Shown here in pieces: positions 1 through 6,039 of a stretch of DNA of 12,311 nt; the stretch's first letter is position 1; each line of letters begins with the position of its first letter. This stretch comes from an uncultured Dermatophilus sp. Its GTDB lineage: Bacteria; Actinomycetota; Actinomycetes; Actinomycetales; Dermatophilaceae. The notes under the pieces are model-generated. The model was not told the origin of the DNA, searched no databases, and saw only the letters and a program-made list of their open reading frames with translations. Location of the stretch: contig CAMCQD010000011.1 in NCBI GenBank assembly GCA_945876925.1, forward strand, positions 1 to 12,311. Reading direction: 5' to 3'. A program made the translations under genes and the position numbers.

Positions 1-126
1 GACGACTACGACGAGTGCAGGATCGAGCGCGACGGAGGCAAGCTCATCATTGACGGCCACCCCTTCATCATGTCCAGCGATGAGGCCAAGATCATGGCTC
101 GCGTGATGCGCGACCTGCAGGAGTAG
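1..126 (+). CDS. C-terminal fragment of an unidentified protein
   Basis: The window opens inside a reading frame whose last 41 codons end in TAG at 124-126. The tail is charged and soluble, with a run DGHPFIMSSDEAK followed by a helix-like stretch ending RDLQE. I recognise no domain or motif. The next gene starts 31 bases downstream behind its own strong ribosome binding site, with no terminator between. The two are therefore probably co-transcribed, and this protein may work with the SPFH protein. That it is coding is inferred from the open frame and from codons rich in G/C third positions, like the neighbours. Confidence 0.6.
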   Translation, partial: DDYDECRIERDGGKLIIDGHPFIMSSDEAKIMARVMRDLQE

Positions 127-157
127 CGTGAGGCGCCACAAGTAAGGAGGCTTTCCC

Positions 158-1675
158 ATGGCACTCATCAAGGCGGCCCTTGGTGCCCTCACGGGCAACC
201 TCGCCGACCAGTGGAAGGAAATGATCTACTGCGAGTCGCTCGATGCTGATGTCCTGTGCGCCAAGGGTCAGAAGCGCGTCGGGTCTCGCAGCTCCAACAC
301 AAAGGGTGACGACAACATCATCTCGAACGGCTCGATCGTCGTGGTCAACGATGGACAGTGCATGGTTATCGTCGAGCAGGGCAAGGTCGTGGACTTCTGT
401 GCCGAGCCGGGCGAGTTCACCTACGACTCCAAGGCTGCCCCCTCCGTCTTTGCGGGCAGTCTCGGCTCTGGCATCGTCGATACGTTCAAGAACATAGGCA
501 AGCGCTTCACCTTTGGTGGTGACACAGGCCTTGACCAGCGCGTGTACTACTTCAACACCAAGGAGGTCATGGGCAACCGCTATGGCACTCCAACGCCGGT
601 GCCCTTCCGCGTGGTCGACAACAACATCGGTCTGGACATGGACATTGCCGTGCGGTGCAACGGCGAGTTCTCGTTCAAGCTTGCCGACCCGCTGCTGTTC
701 TACCAGAATGTATGCGGAAACGTCGAGGACGAGTTCACGCGCGACCAGATTGCCTCTCAGCTGAGAAGCGAGCTGCTCACCGCCCTGCAGCCGGCGTTCG
801 CGCGCATCTCCGAGATGGGCATACGCTACTCCGCCGTCCCGGCGCACACCGAAGAGGTCTCCCAGGCGCTTTCGGACATCCTCTCGAAGAAGTGGCGAGA
901 GACCCGCGGCATCCAGATCGTGGCTTTTGGAGTCAATGCCATTGCGGCAGACCCCGAGGACGAGAAGGCCATCAAGAACCTGCAGCGCACTGCGGTCATG
1001 CGTGACCCGCGCATGGCGGCCGCCAACCTCGCCTCTGCCCAAGGTGACGCCATGCGCACTGCCGCCGGCAACAGCAACGGGGCCATGTTGGGTTTTGCCG
1101 GCATGAACATGGCTCAGATGGCAGGCGGAATGGGTGGCATGAACCCCCAGAACCTCTTCCAGATGGGCCAGGGCGGCTATCCCGGTGGCGGTTATCCGCA
1201 GGGCGGACAAGGCTATCCGCAGCAGGGTGGCTATCCGCAGGGTGGACAAGGCGGGTTCCCCCAGGGACAGGACGGCTACCCCAACGCGCCCCAGGGCGGC
1301 ATGGCTGGCGCCCCCGCGGGTGCCGGGGCGGACCGCTCCGTGGGTGTTGCCGCCGGCGCCGTGTCAGCGGACGTTGCGGCCACCAGAGCAGGGGATGCGC
1401 CCGCTCCGGGCATGACCTCACCAGAGCCTGCGGCACAGCCCGGCGTTGCAGCCCACCAGGGCGCCGCCACTGCTGATGACGGGTGGACCTGTCCCGCATG
1501 CGGAACGACCAACAAGGGCAAGTTCTGCCAGGAGTGCGGTACGCCCAGGCCGCAGCCGGCGCCCCAACCGCGCTATCGCTGCGACAAGTGTGGGTGGGTG
1601 CCGGAAGACCAGACCCACCCGCCCAAGTTCTGCCCCGAGTGCGGCGATCGCTTCGACTCCAACGACGTCGAATAG
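158..1675 (+). CDS. SPFH-domain protein with Gly/Pro/Gln linker and two zinc ribbons
   Basis: This 505-residue protein resembles the bacterial SPFH (stomatin/prohibitin-like) proteins often annotated as virion core protein-like (COG4260, YdjI-like). Such proteins are thought to form membrane-associated oligomers, but their substrate is unknown. The start is fixed by AAGGAGG at 144-150, seven bases before ATG 158. Residues 1 to about 290 form the SPFH-like core, with no signal peptide or clear transmembrane helix. Residues about 300-335 are Met/Gly/Ala-rich, 339-375 are GYPQG-type repeats, and 376-440 are an Ala/Pro linker. Two zinc ribbons follow: C445/C448/C457/C460 and C475/C478/C492/C495. 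Both are complete four-cysteine sites. The gene lies 31 bases after the preceding one, and a hairpin at 1717-1755 probably ends the unit. I am confident of the family and not of a cellular role; membrane organisation or stress response is only inference. Confidence 0.85.
   Translation: MALIKAALGALTGNLADQWKEMIYCESLDADVLCAKGQKRVGSRSSNTKGDDNIISNGSIVVVNDGQCMVIVEQGKVVDFCAEPGEFTYDSKAAPSVFAGSLGSGIVDTFKNIGKRFTFGGDTGLDQRVYYFNTKEVMGNRYGTPTPVPFRVVDNNIGLDMDIAVRCNGEFSFKLADPLLFYQNVCGNVEDEFTRDQIASQLRSELLTALQPAFARISEMGIRYSAVPAHTEEVSQALSDILSKKWRETRGIQIVAFGVNAIAADPEDEKAIKNLQRTAVMRDPRMAAANLASAQGDAMRTAAGNSNGAMLGFAGMNMAQMAGGMGGMNPQNLFQMGQGGYPGGGYPQGGQGYPQQGGYPQGGQGGFPQGQDGYPNAPQGGMAGAPAGAGADRSVGVAAGAVSADVAATRAGDAPAPGMTSPEPAAQPGVAAHQGAATADDGWTCPACGTTNKGKFCQECGTPRPQPAPQPRYRCDKCGWVPEDQTHPPKFCPECGDRFDSNDVE
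1172..1284 (+). repeat. Imperfect GYPQGGQ-coding repeats inside the SPFH gene
   Basis: The stretch repeats units around TATCCGCAG (starting 1193, 1214 and 1232), coding Gly-Gly-Tyr-Pro-Gln-Gly-Gly-Gln-Gly blocks at residues 339-375. The spacings of 21 and 18 bases keep the frame, so copy number could vary without breaking the protein. Similar Gly/Tyr/Pro/Gln-rich linkers are flexible and often self-associating in other proteins; that role here is inference. Confidence 0.8.
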
Positions 1676-1716
1676 GCACGCCAAGATCCTCGTAACCGGA
1701 GTTGCAAAGACCCATA

Positions 1717-1755
1717 GCACCGCCCTCCAAGCCCCCCTCCACAGGGGGGCGGTGC
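1717..1755 (+). terminator. GC-rich hairpin behind the SPFH gene, probable terminator
   Basis: GCACCGCCC at 1717-1725 is perfectly complementary to GGGCGGTGC at 1747-1755. A competing inner stem GCCCCCC (1731-1737) with GGGGGGC (1744-1750) uses part of the same arm. The following bases are only weakly T-rich (TTCCT). It lies 41 bases after the stop codon. The stem is certain. Terminator function is likely but not proven, because there is no good T tract, and the two alternative pairings could also suggest a switch. Confidence 0.55.
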
Positions 1756-1876
1756 TTCCTGTGCCCGCATGGGCCGCCGAGGAGACCCGCATCACGCTCC
1801 CGCATGATGCCCGGCTTTTGGCACCGAAGCAGCCCGTCTTCAGGCGCGCCAAGTAATTTTCGCCTCACCGCCGCCA

Positions 1877-1894
1877 GTCATACTTCGGTATGAC
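1877..1894 (+). promoter_or_regulatory. Hairpin with TTCG tetraloop in the leader of the small membrane protein gene
   Basis: GTCATAC and GTATGAC form a perfect 7-bp stem around TTCG, closed by a C-G pair. In RNA this is the unusually stable C(UUCG)G tetraloop. It lies 84 bases before the ATG at 1978. No T tract follows, so it is more likely a structural leader element or protein-binding site than a terminator. Whether it is transcribed is unknown; I could not place a convincing promoter in 1756-1977. Confidence 0.4.
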
Positions 1895-1929
1895 GCATCG
1901 GCAAGCGCAACTCCATAACATTCCTGAAA

Positions 1930-1951
1930 GCGAAGGGCAACGGGCCCTCGC
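1930..1951 (+). promoter_or_regulatory. Second leader hairpin before the small membrane protein gene
   Basis: GCGA-A-GGGC at 1930-1938 pairs with GCCC-TCGC at 1944-1951, leaving one bulged A and a five-base loop. It ends 14 bases before the AAAGGAG ribosome binding site and does not cover it. It could stabilise the message or be incidental in GC-rich DNA. Confidence 0.25.
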
Positions 1952-1977
1952 CGTGATAACTCGCAAAGGAGAGATCA

Positions 1978-2403
1978 ATGGATCAGAACAGCAGCAAGCC
2001 TACCGGTAGCAGCGTACTGCGCGTGGCTTCGATCATCATGATCGTGTTTGCCGTCATCAACCTCGTGGTTGGCCTGCTCATGATGATGGGCGTCTTCTTC
2101 GCCTCGGCGGATGAGGAGCTGGGCATCGCGGCCGGCGTTGCGGCAGTCATCGGCGTGGTGGCCTTCATCGGTGGACTTCTCAACCTCTTCGTGGGCGTCG
2201 TTGGCCTCAATGCGTCCAAGCGCAACGACAAGAACGCTCTCGCCTTCATCCTCGGTGTCATCAGCGTCATCTACGGCATCTACGCCATCGTGAGCGCCAT
2301 CAGCACCGGTGACGGTGGCTCCATCGCAAATGCGTTTGTCGGCATCATCCTGCCTGCGCTTTACCTCTACGGCGTCATCGAGACCAGGAAGGCCATCGCG
2401 TAG
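1978..2403 (+). CDS. Small integral membrane protein, four predicted helices
   Basis: This 141-residue protein has a short polar N-terminus and then four hydrophobic segments, at roughly residues 12-40, 48-75, 82-108 and 112-137. Segment two is preceded by a short acidic loop (ADEEL), and a charged KRNDKN loop lies between the second and third segments. The layout resembles small DUF4064-like or generic four-helix membrane proteins of Gram-positive bacteria, but I do not recognise a specific family. The ribosome binding site AAAGGAGAG ends six bases before ATG 1978, so the start is well supported. The gene lies 302 bases after the SPFH gene and 74 bases before the peptidase gene in the same direction. 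It may be co-transcribed with the peptidase; a 6-bp GC hairpin between them has no T tract. Function unknown; no catalytic or binding motif is visible. Confidence 0.8.
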   Translation: MDQNSSKPTGSSVLRVASIIMIVFAVINLVVGLLMMMGVFFASADEELGIAAGVAAVIGVVAFIGGLLNLFVGVVGLNASKRNDKNALAFILGVISVIYGIYAIVSAISTGDGGSIANAFVGIILPALYLYGVIETRKAIA

Positions 2404-2417
2404 GGCCAAGGAGACAA

Positions 2418-2432
2418 AGGGGGCAGCCCCCT
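2418..2432 (+). other. Small GC hairpin between membrane protein and peptidase genes
   Basis: AGGGGG and CCCCCT form a 6-bp stem with a CAG loop, 15 bases after the stop codon at 2403. No T-rich tail follows, so full termination is unlikely. It could mark a processing or 3'-end stabilising site that lowers expression of the downstream peptidase gene. Function is inference. Confidence 0.25.
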
Positions 2433-2477
2433 GCCCCGCGTCGCAAGGCAACGCATCCCTAGGCATGCAAGGAGAGA

Positions 2478-4565
2478 ATGAAGATGACGAAGAGCAGGGT
2501 GTGGGACACGCGTGGGATTGCAACGCTTGCCCTGGCATGCATCCTTTCTCTCTTGTGCTTGGGGCTTGCGGGATGCGCGGACGAGACGCCCGCAGGCGCG
2601 CCTGCGGGCATCCCGGGGGCGGACCTCGGCACGGCGGGCCTACGCGATTACTATGTGGACGTCGCTTCGGCAAAGAGCGCCACGGTGATGGTCTACATGT
2701 GCGGGTCGGACCTGGAGTCCGGCTACGGCGCGGCATCAGCCGACATCGAGGAGATGCTCGAGGCCGACCTCGGTGACAACGTGAACGTGGTCTTGGAGAC
2801 GGGCGGGGCATCAGAGTGGTCCTTCTCGCCTGAGGCCGACCCCTCCACGCGTCAAAGGTGGATCCTCGAGGATGGCGAGGCAAGCCTCGTCCAGGATGCC
2901 GGAGAGGGCACGATGCTCGACGAGGACGAGGTTACGGACTTCTGCTCGTGGGCTGCCAAAGAGTACCCCGCGGACCGCTACATCCTCATCTTCTGGGACC
3001 ACGGCGGCGGCACCATTGGCGGCTTTGGCTACGACGAGAACTATCCCGATGCCTCCGCCCTCACGCTCTCACAGCTGCGCAATGCCATCAAGGCGAGTGG
3101 CGTGGCGTTTGACATGGTGGGCTTTGACGCCTGCCTCATGGCCACGGTCGAGTGCGCTTGGGCCATGGAGCCCGTGGCAGACTACCTCGTGGCCTCCGAG
3201 CAGACCGAGCCTGGAGACGGCTGGTCGTGGACCGGCTTCCTCAATCAGCTGGAATCTGATCCCTCCACCGCCACGACGGATCTTGGCAAGACCATCATCG
3301 ATGACTTTTCGGCCCACTACGCGGAGACGGGCGAGGAGGATACGACCCTCTCCCTCATCGACCTGCGTGAGATCAGCCGTGTCTACGAGCGCCTCTCGAC
3401 GTTCCTTGACGAGGCCGCCGATAGCATCGAAGCGGATAACGCCCTCTTCACGACCATGTCTGGCGCCCGCTCCCGCGCGAAGTCCTATGCAGAGGACTCC
3501 GTGGACCAGGTCGACCTCGTTGACATGGTCGACCGCTCGGATTTCGAGGGGGCTGACGATGTGTCCGAGGCGGTGGCGAGCTGCGTCAAGTACCGAAGCG
3601 ATACGTCTTCGGGCTCCAACGGCATTGCGATGTACTTCCCGTACTCCGAGGCCTCCCAGTACTCTGACGTACGCCAGGTTCTTGAGGACATCGGCTATAC
3701 GGGGCCCGTCGCCTTCTATGACTACTTCTTGAGCGTCATGGGCAGCTCTCCCACATCATCGAGCCATGGCATCGTCAGCTCGTATGCGAGCACGCAGGTC
3801 GCCCAGGACTCGGGCACGGCGGCAAGCGCGTCGTCATCGAGCGACAACTATGCAAACGAATCCCTCTCGTCTGAGGGCTGGTTCGAGGACCTCTCGAACG
3901 AATTCTCCTACCAGGAGCTTCCCGACGAGCTGGAGCTTGCCTCGGACGGCTCGAACTGGGTCGTGGAGATGGACGACAGCCTGTGGAGTGACTTCGCAGA
4001 CTTCCAGATAACGGTCATGCAGAACTATGACGACGGCTACCTCATGTTGGGCACCGATGATGCCTACCAGGTAACGGATGACGGGAACATCGCGGTGGAC
4101 TTTGACGGCGAGTGGCTCTCGATTGACGGCAGCTTCTTCTCGTTCTATTGCGACGCGCCCGAGGAGACCGGGGATGGCGAGATTCGCTACTCCGGAACCA
4201 TTCCGGCGATTCTCAACGGCGGGGAGCGGGTCGATCTGGTGGTGACCTGGCCCACGGCAAGCGAGCGCGGTGATGGCGAGACCATCGGGTACGTTCAGGG
4301 CTATCGGATGTCTGGTCAGGACTACGTCCTCGGTCGCGGCCTGGGGCAACTCGAGGCGGGCGACACGCTGACGCCGATCTTTGATTACTTCGACTCCGAA
4401 GGCAACTGGGTCGAGACGCTCCAAGGCGATGCCATCACGGTGTCCGACCCATCGGACGTCGAGGTGCGCTACGAGGACACCGGCGATGCTAGCGTCCTGT
4501 TCTGGGGAACGCTGACCACGGTCTATGGCTCCCAAGTTGATACCGAGGTCCTGACCACGGAGTAG
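2478..4565 (+). CDS. Clostripain-like (family C11) cysteine peptidase lipoprotein
   Basis: This 695-residue predicted secreted lipoprotein carries a C11 peptidase domain. The signal peptide ends in a lipobox, GLAG-C33, so the mature protein should be tethered outside the membrane. The catalytic histidine motif is FWDHGGG (H175) and the nucleophile motif is GFDACLMA (C219); both match clostripain/C11 enzymes, which cleave after basic residues. The peptidase domain spans about residues 70-420, a Ser/Thr/Ala-rich linker about 425-465, and a largely beta, acidic C-terminal region 465-695 that may bind substrate or the wall. AAGGAG (2469-2474) leaves only three bases to ATG 2478 but nine to ATG 2484, so the in-frame second Met may be the true start. 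Likely roles are nutrition or host-protein cleavage; substrate unknown. An IS200 remnant begins within about 20 bases of the stop, so the gene's native terminator is probably at 5339-5379. Confidence 0.9.
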   Translation: MKMTKSRVWDTRGIATLALACILSLLCLGLAGCADETPAGAPAGIPGADLGTAGLRDYYVDVASAKSATVMVYMCGSDLESGYGAASADIEEMLEADLGDNVNVVLETGGASEWSFSPEADPSTRQRWILEDGEASLVQDAGEGTMLDEDEVTDFCSWAAKEYPADRYILIFWDHGGGTIGGFGYDENYPDASALTLSQLRNAIKASGVAFDMVGFDACLMATVECAWAMEPVADYLVASEQTEPGDGWSWTGFLNQLESDPSTATTDLGKTIIDDFSAHYAETGEEDTTLSLIDLREISRVYERLSTFLDEAADSIEADNALFTTMSGARSRAKSYAEDSVDQVDLVDMVDRSDFEGADDVSEAVASCVKYRSDTSSGSNGIAMYFPYSEASQYSDVRQVLEDIGYTGPVAFYDYFLSVMGSSPTSSSHGIVSSYASTQVAQDSGTAASASSSSDNYANESLSSEGWFEDLSNEFSYQELPDELELASDGSNWVVEMDDSLWSDFADFQITVMQNYDDGYLMLGTDDAYQVTDDGNIAVDFDGEWLSIDGSFFSFYCDAPEETGDGEIRYSGTIPAILNGGERVDLVVTWPTASERGDGETIGYVQGYRMSGQDYVLGRGLGQLEAGDTLTPIFDYFDSEGNWVETLQGDAITVSDPSDVEVRYEDTGDASVLFWGTLTTVYGSQVDTEVLTTE

Positions 4566-4583
4566 TGCGTCTCTTTTAATCAT

Positions 4584-4606
4584 GACCACCCGCTTAGCGG
4601 GTGGTC
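4584..4606 (-). repeat. Right-end hairpin of the IS200-type element
   Basis: GACCACCCGC, TTA, GCGGGTGGTC form a perfect 10-bp stem 18 bases after the peptidase stop codon. Its core matches the hairpin at 5270-5288 at the other end, as expected for TnpA-recognised ends. It could also act as a weak transcription terminator for the peptidase gene, but no T tract follows on + (CTGCTCTG). Confidence 0.75.
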
Positions 4607-4635
4607 TGCTCTGAGGGCATGACCCTATAGATGCC

Positions 4636-4659
4636 GGCCAGGGACTCAAGTCCCTGGCC
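4636..4659 (-). other. Perfect 10-bp hairpin inside the IS, 3' of the transposase
   Basis: GGCCAGGGAC, TCAA, GTCCCTGGCC lies between the transposase stop and the right-end hairpin. It could end or stabilise the tnpA message, or block read-through into the element from the peptidase side. Neither strand has a convincing T tract after it. Confidence 0.4.
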
Positions 4660-4725
4660 TTCGCTTCGTTCAGGCCCTATGGCCGCTTGACTCGTGGCTA
4701 GCCCGCCAGACGGGCATGTGCCGGC

Positions 4726-5184
4726 CTATTTCCTGCTGAACGGGTCCTCTTGCTCCTTGACGCTGAGCTTGCCGAGGGCGATGTCTGCAGCTTCCTGCTC
4801 CCTGATGCACTTCGCGATCGTGGCCTCGTTCATGCCGACGGTCGAGACGCAGTGGCCCTCTGCCCAGAACTTCCTGTTCCCGGACCTGTACTTGAGGTTC
4901 GCATGCCTTGCCGGACATGAGGAGCGCGCTCTTCCCCTTCAGGCAGCCCATGAAGCCCGGCACGCCGATCTTGGGCGGGATGCCCGCCAGCATGTGCACG
5001 TGGTCCGGCATCAGGTGCCCTCTGTTATCTCGACGCCCTTCCACTGGCAGAGGTTCCTGAGGATCTCCCCCAGGTCCTTGCGGCATTGGCTGCAGAGGGC
5101 CTTTCTCCCATGCTTGGGGCAAGACACGATATGGTACTTGCACATCCACTTGGTGTGCGCAAGGCTGCTTGCCTTCTGTGCCAT
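4726..5184 (-). pseudogene. tnpA: IS200-type Y1 transposase TnpA, frameshifted and lacking catalytic Tyr
   Basis: From ATG 5184, with GGAAGGAG just upstream, the frame reads MAQKASSLAHTKW and continues to VEITEG, where a one-base loss near 5017-5020 stops it. The HUH motif PDHVHML (His at about 62 and 64) continues in a second frame. A one-base gain at about 4906-4907 returns the reading to the first frame, which runs through KFWAEG and ends in DPFSRK and TAG at 4726. The two shifts cancel, and the rebuilt product is 152 residues, normal for IS200 transposases. TnpA cuts and rejoins single-stranded element ends through a tyrosine in a helix of the form Y-I-R-x-Q. Here that codon, at position 126, is TGC (Cys; complement of 4807-4809). 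Two frameshifts and the lost nucleophile make this a clear pseudogene. Confidence 0.9.
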
Positions 5185-5190
5185 TGTGCT

Positions 5191-5244
5191 CTCCTTCCTC
5201 CCGCGGCCGGCGACCTGAACAATCACCATCCTGGAGGGGAGGAG
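5191..5244 (-). promoter_or_regulatory. Possible ribosome-site-masking leader of the IS200 transposase
   Basis: On the minus strand, CTCCTCCCCTCC (complement of 5233-5244) lies about 30 bases upstream of the tnpA ribosome binding site GGAGGAAGGAG (complement of 5191-5201) and can pair with much of it. IS200 is known to hide its ribosome binding site in 5' leader structure, which keeps transposase low. The pairing is visible; the function is transferred from IS200 knowledge. Confidence 0.4.
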
Positions 5245-5269
5245 TTTCGCTGCATAGCATCGTTGCCAT

Positions 5270-5288
5270 CCACCCGCACAGCGGGTGG
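5270..5288 (-). repeat. Left-end hairpin of the IS200-type element
   Basis: CCACCCGC, ACA, GCGGGTGG form a perfect 8-bp stem, 85 bases upstream of the transposase start. It shares the stem core of the opposite-end hairpin at 4584-4606. The two flanking hairpins in the same orientation are the main evidence for the element limits. Confidence 0.75.
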
Positions 5289-5296
5289 CTTTCTAT

Positions 5297-5317
5297 GCCG
5301 CGCGTGCCGCGCGGCAC
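5297..5317. repeat. GC-only nested palindrome at the IS left boundary
   Basis: GCCGCGCG (5297-5304) pairs with CGCGCGGC (5308-5315) around TGC. A second perfect 14-base palindrome, GTGCCGCGCGGCAC, overlaps it at 5304-5317. It begins eight bases outside the left-end IS hairpin. It may be part of the element, or the structured target into which it inserted; single-strand transposons often enter at foldable sequences. Its role is unknown. Confidence 0.5.
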
Positions 5318-5338
5318 AGGCTAAGGCCTTTAGCTGAT

Positions 5339-5379
5339 GAGGGTTCGGCCGTGCGATGGACGCGGCCGAACCCTCTTTT
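5339..5379 (+). terminator. Strong intrinsic terminator, probably the displaced peptidase-gene terminator
   Basis: GAGGGTTCGGCCG at 5339-5351 pairs perfectly (13 bp) with CGGCCGAACCCTC at 5363-5375 and is followed at once by TTTT. The T tract is only on the + side, so it stops rightward transcription. The nearest + gene is the peptidase ending at 4565, with the IS200 remnant between. The simplest reading is that the IS landed between gene and terminator. It also protects the minus-strand genes to the right from read-through. Confidence 0.8.
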
Positions 5380-5419
5380 ACAACTTGCCGGCGGGACGGG
5401 GGCGACATGGGGTGCAGAG

Positions 5420-5434
5420 GGGGTCTCGGACCCC
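5420..5434 (-). terminator. Short hairpin behind the potassium channel gene, weak terminator candidate
   Basis: GGGGTC and GACCCC form a 6-bp stem with a TCG loop, 52 bases past the channel gene's stop on the minus strand. The bases after it on that strand (CTCTGC) are not a T tract. It is the only stem close to the gene end, so it is a weak candidate. Confidence 0.25.
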
Positions 5435-5485
5435 AGCGACGAACCGCCAGATCGGCCGAGACGAGCCCGGCGCGCACCGCTCCCG

Positions 5486-5902
5486 CTATCCGCGCAGCCG
5501 GCGCACCCTGTGCGAGAGCTCGGCCAGCTCTTCCTGCGTCAGCTGGTCCAAGTGCTCCAGCTTGTCCAGGTACAGGGCCAGGCTCTCGTTGCGCCGCGCC
5601 AGCATGAGCTCGTTGCAGTAGCTGACCACCGCAGCCGTGAGCACCGCCACGAACAGAATCCCTACCACGCTGAGCGCCACCACGATCATGCGGCCGACGG
5701 CGCTCGTGACGGTGATGTCCCCGTAGCCGATGGTCGTGACGGACTGGAAACAGCACCACAGGGCGTCGCCAAAGCCGTCCACGCCTGGGTCCACCAGCGC
5801 GAGCAGCGCGGACGCCGCGACGAACGTCGCCAGAAACCCCCACGTGGCACGGGCAAGGCCAGTGTTGCGCAGCACGGCGCGCAGCAGTTTTTGGTTGAGC
5901 AT
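5486..5902 (-). CDS. Minimal two-transmembrane potassium channel
   Basis: This 138-residue protein fits the Ion_trans_2 (two-helix) potassium channel family, which works as a tetramer in the cytoplasmic membrane. Helix one is about residues 20-37, followed by a pore helix (FGDALWCCFQSV), the selectivity filter TTIGYGD at 56-62, and helix two about 68-92. The cytoplasmic tail 95-138 is charged and heptad-like (LDKLEHLDQLTQEELAEL) and may form a coiled coil that holds the tetramer together. There is no RCK or cyclic-nucleotide domain, so it is at the small end of the family. CGGAGGC five bases before ATG 5902 supports the start. The gene follows the large surface-protein gene by 137 bases, with hairpins between, so it is probably separately expressed or fed by read-through. 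Filter and length are seen; ion choice follows from the family. Confidence 0.9.
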   Translation of the reverse strand: MLNQKLLRAVLRNTGLARATWGFLATFVAASALLALVDPGVDGFGDALWCCFQSVTTIGYGDITVTSAVGRMIVVALSVVGILFVAVLTAAVVSYCNELMLARRNESLALYLDKLEHLDQLTQEELAELSHRVRRLRG

Positions 5903-5926
5903 CGAAGCCTCCGTCTAGAATAAGGC

Positions 5927-5956
5927 GCCCCGTCCGCCCAAAGGGGCGGACGGGGC
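5927..5956 (-). terminator. 13-bp stem hairpin, probable terminator of the surface-protein gene
   Basis: GCCCCGTCCGCCC at 5927-5939 pairs perfectly with GGGCGGACGGGGC at 5944-5956 around a four-base loop. On the minus strand the stem is followed by GCCTTATTCT, a partly T-rich tail. It lies 84 bases past the stop of the surface protein and 25 bases before the channel start, so it would also shape expression of the channel gene. Confidence 0.6.
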
Positions 5957-5985
5957 CTGCGGCAGCGAGTCACCGTCTGCCGCAG
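5957..5985 (-). other. Second hairpin directly behind the surface-protein gene
   Basis: CTGCGGCAG and CTGCCGCAG form a 9-bp stem around an 11-base loop, abutting the larger hairpin at 5927-5956. Tandem stems here may strengthen termination or protect the message 3' end. A looser pairing, CGGGTG with CACCCG (5997-6002 and 6014-6019), lies just after the stop codon. Confidence 0.4.
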
Positions 5986-6039
5986 CGTGGAAATCCCGGG
6001 TGCCGGGTCCTCTCACCCGACGCAGGCCCCCACAGGTCG

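Larger units (their letters stand above)
4573..5296 (-). mobile_element. Decayed IS200/IS605-family element (IS200 type)
   Basis: The element is about 0.7 kb, the usual size of IS200. It has a single Y1 transposase pseudogene on -, and near-identical hairpins at both ends (CCACCCGC/GCGGGTGG core, trinucleotide loops) at 4584-4606 and 5270-5288. IS200-type elements have subterminal hairpins rather than terminal inverted repeats and make no target duplication, so the exact ends cannot be read off; the limits given are estimates a few bases outside the hairpins. There is no tnpB. The transposase is dead, but the ends look intact, so mobilisation in trans by a related TnpA is conceivable. Confidence 0.8.

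Noticed and set aside
92..1249. Long open frame of 385 codons on the minus strand
   Set aside because: It is antisense to the SPFH gene, which has a clear domain structure, ribosome site and zinc motifs. Long antisense frames are common in high-GC DNA, and this one is rich in Arg/Ala/His/Val with no recognisable motif.
1172..1284. Short regular repeats considered as a CRISPR-like array
   Set aside because: Repeats are in frame within a gene, uneven in spacing (21 and 18 bases) and have no unique spacers.
996..1868. 290-codon minus-strand frame over the SPFH 3' end
   Set aside because: Low-complexity Arg/Pro/Gly product, the mirror of the GYPQG-coding repeats; no start signal or homology.
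3834..4649. 271-codon minus-strand frame
   Set aside because: Antisense to the C-terminal half of the peptidase and running into the IS; no ribosome site and no motif.
4694..5218. 174-codon plus-strand frame across the IS
   Set aside because: Antisense to the transposase pseudogene, whose motifs (HVH, KFWAEG) identify the true strand.
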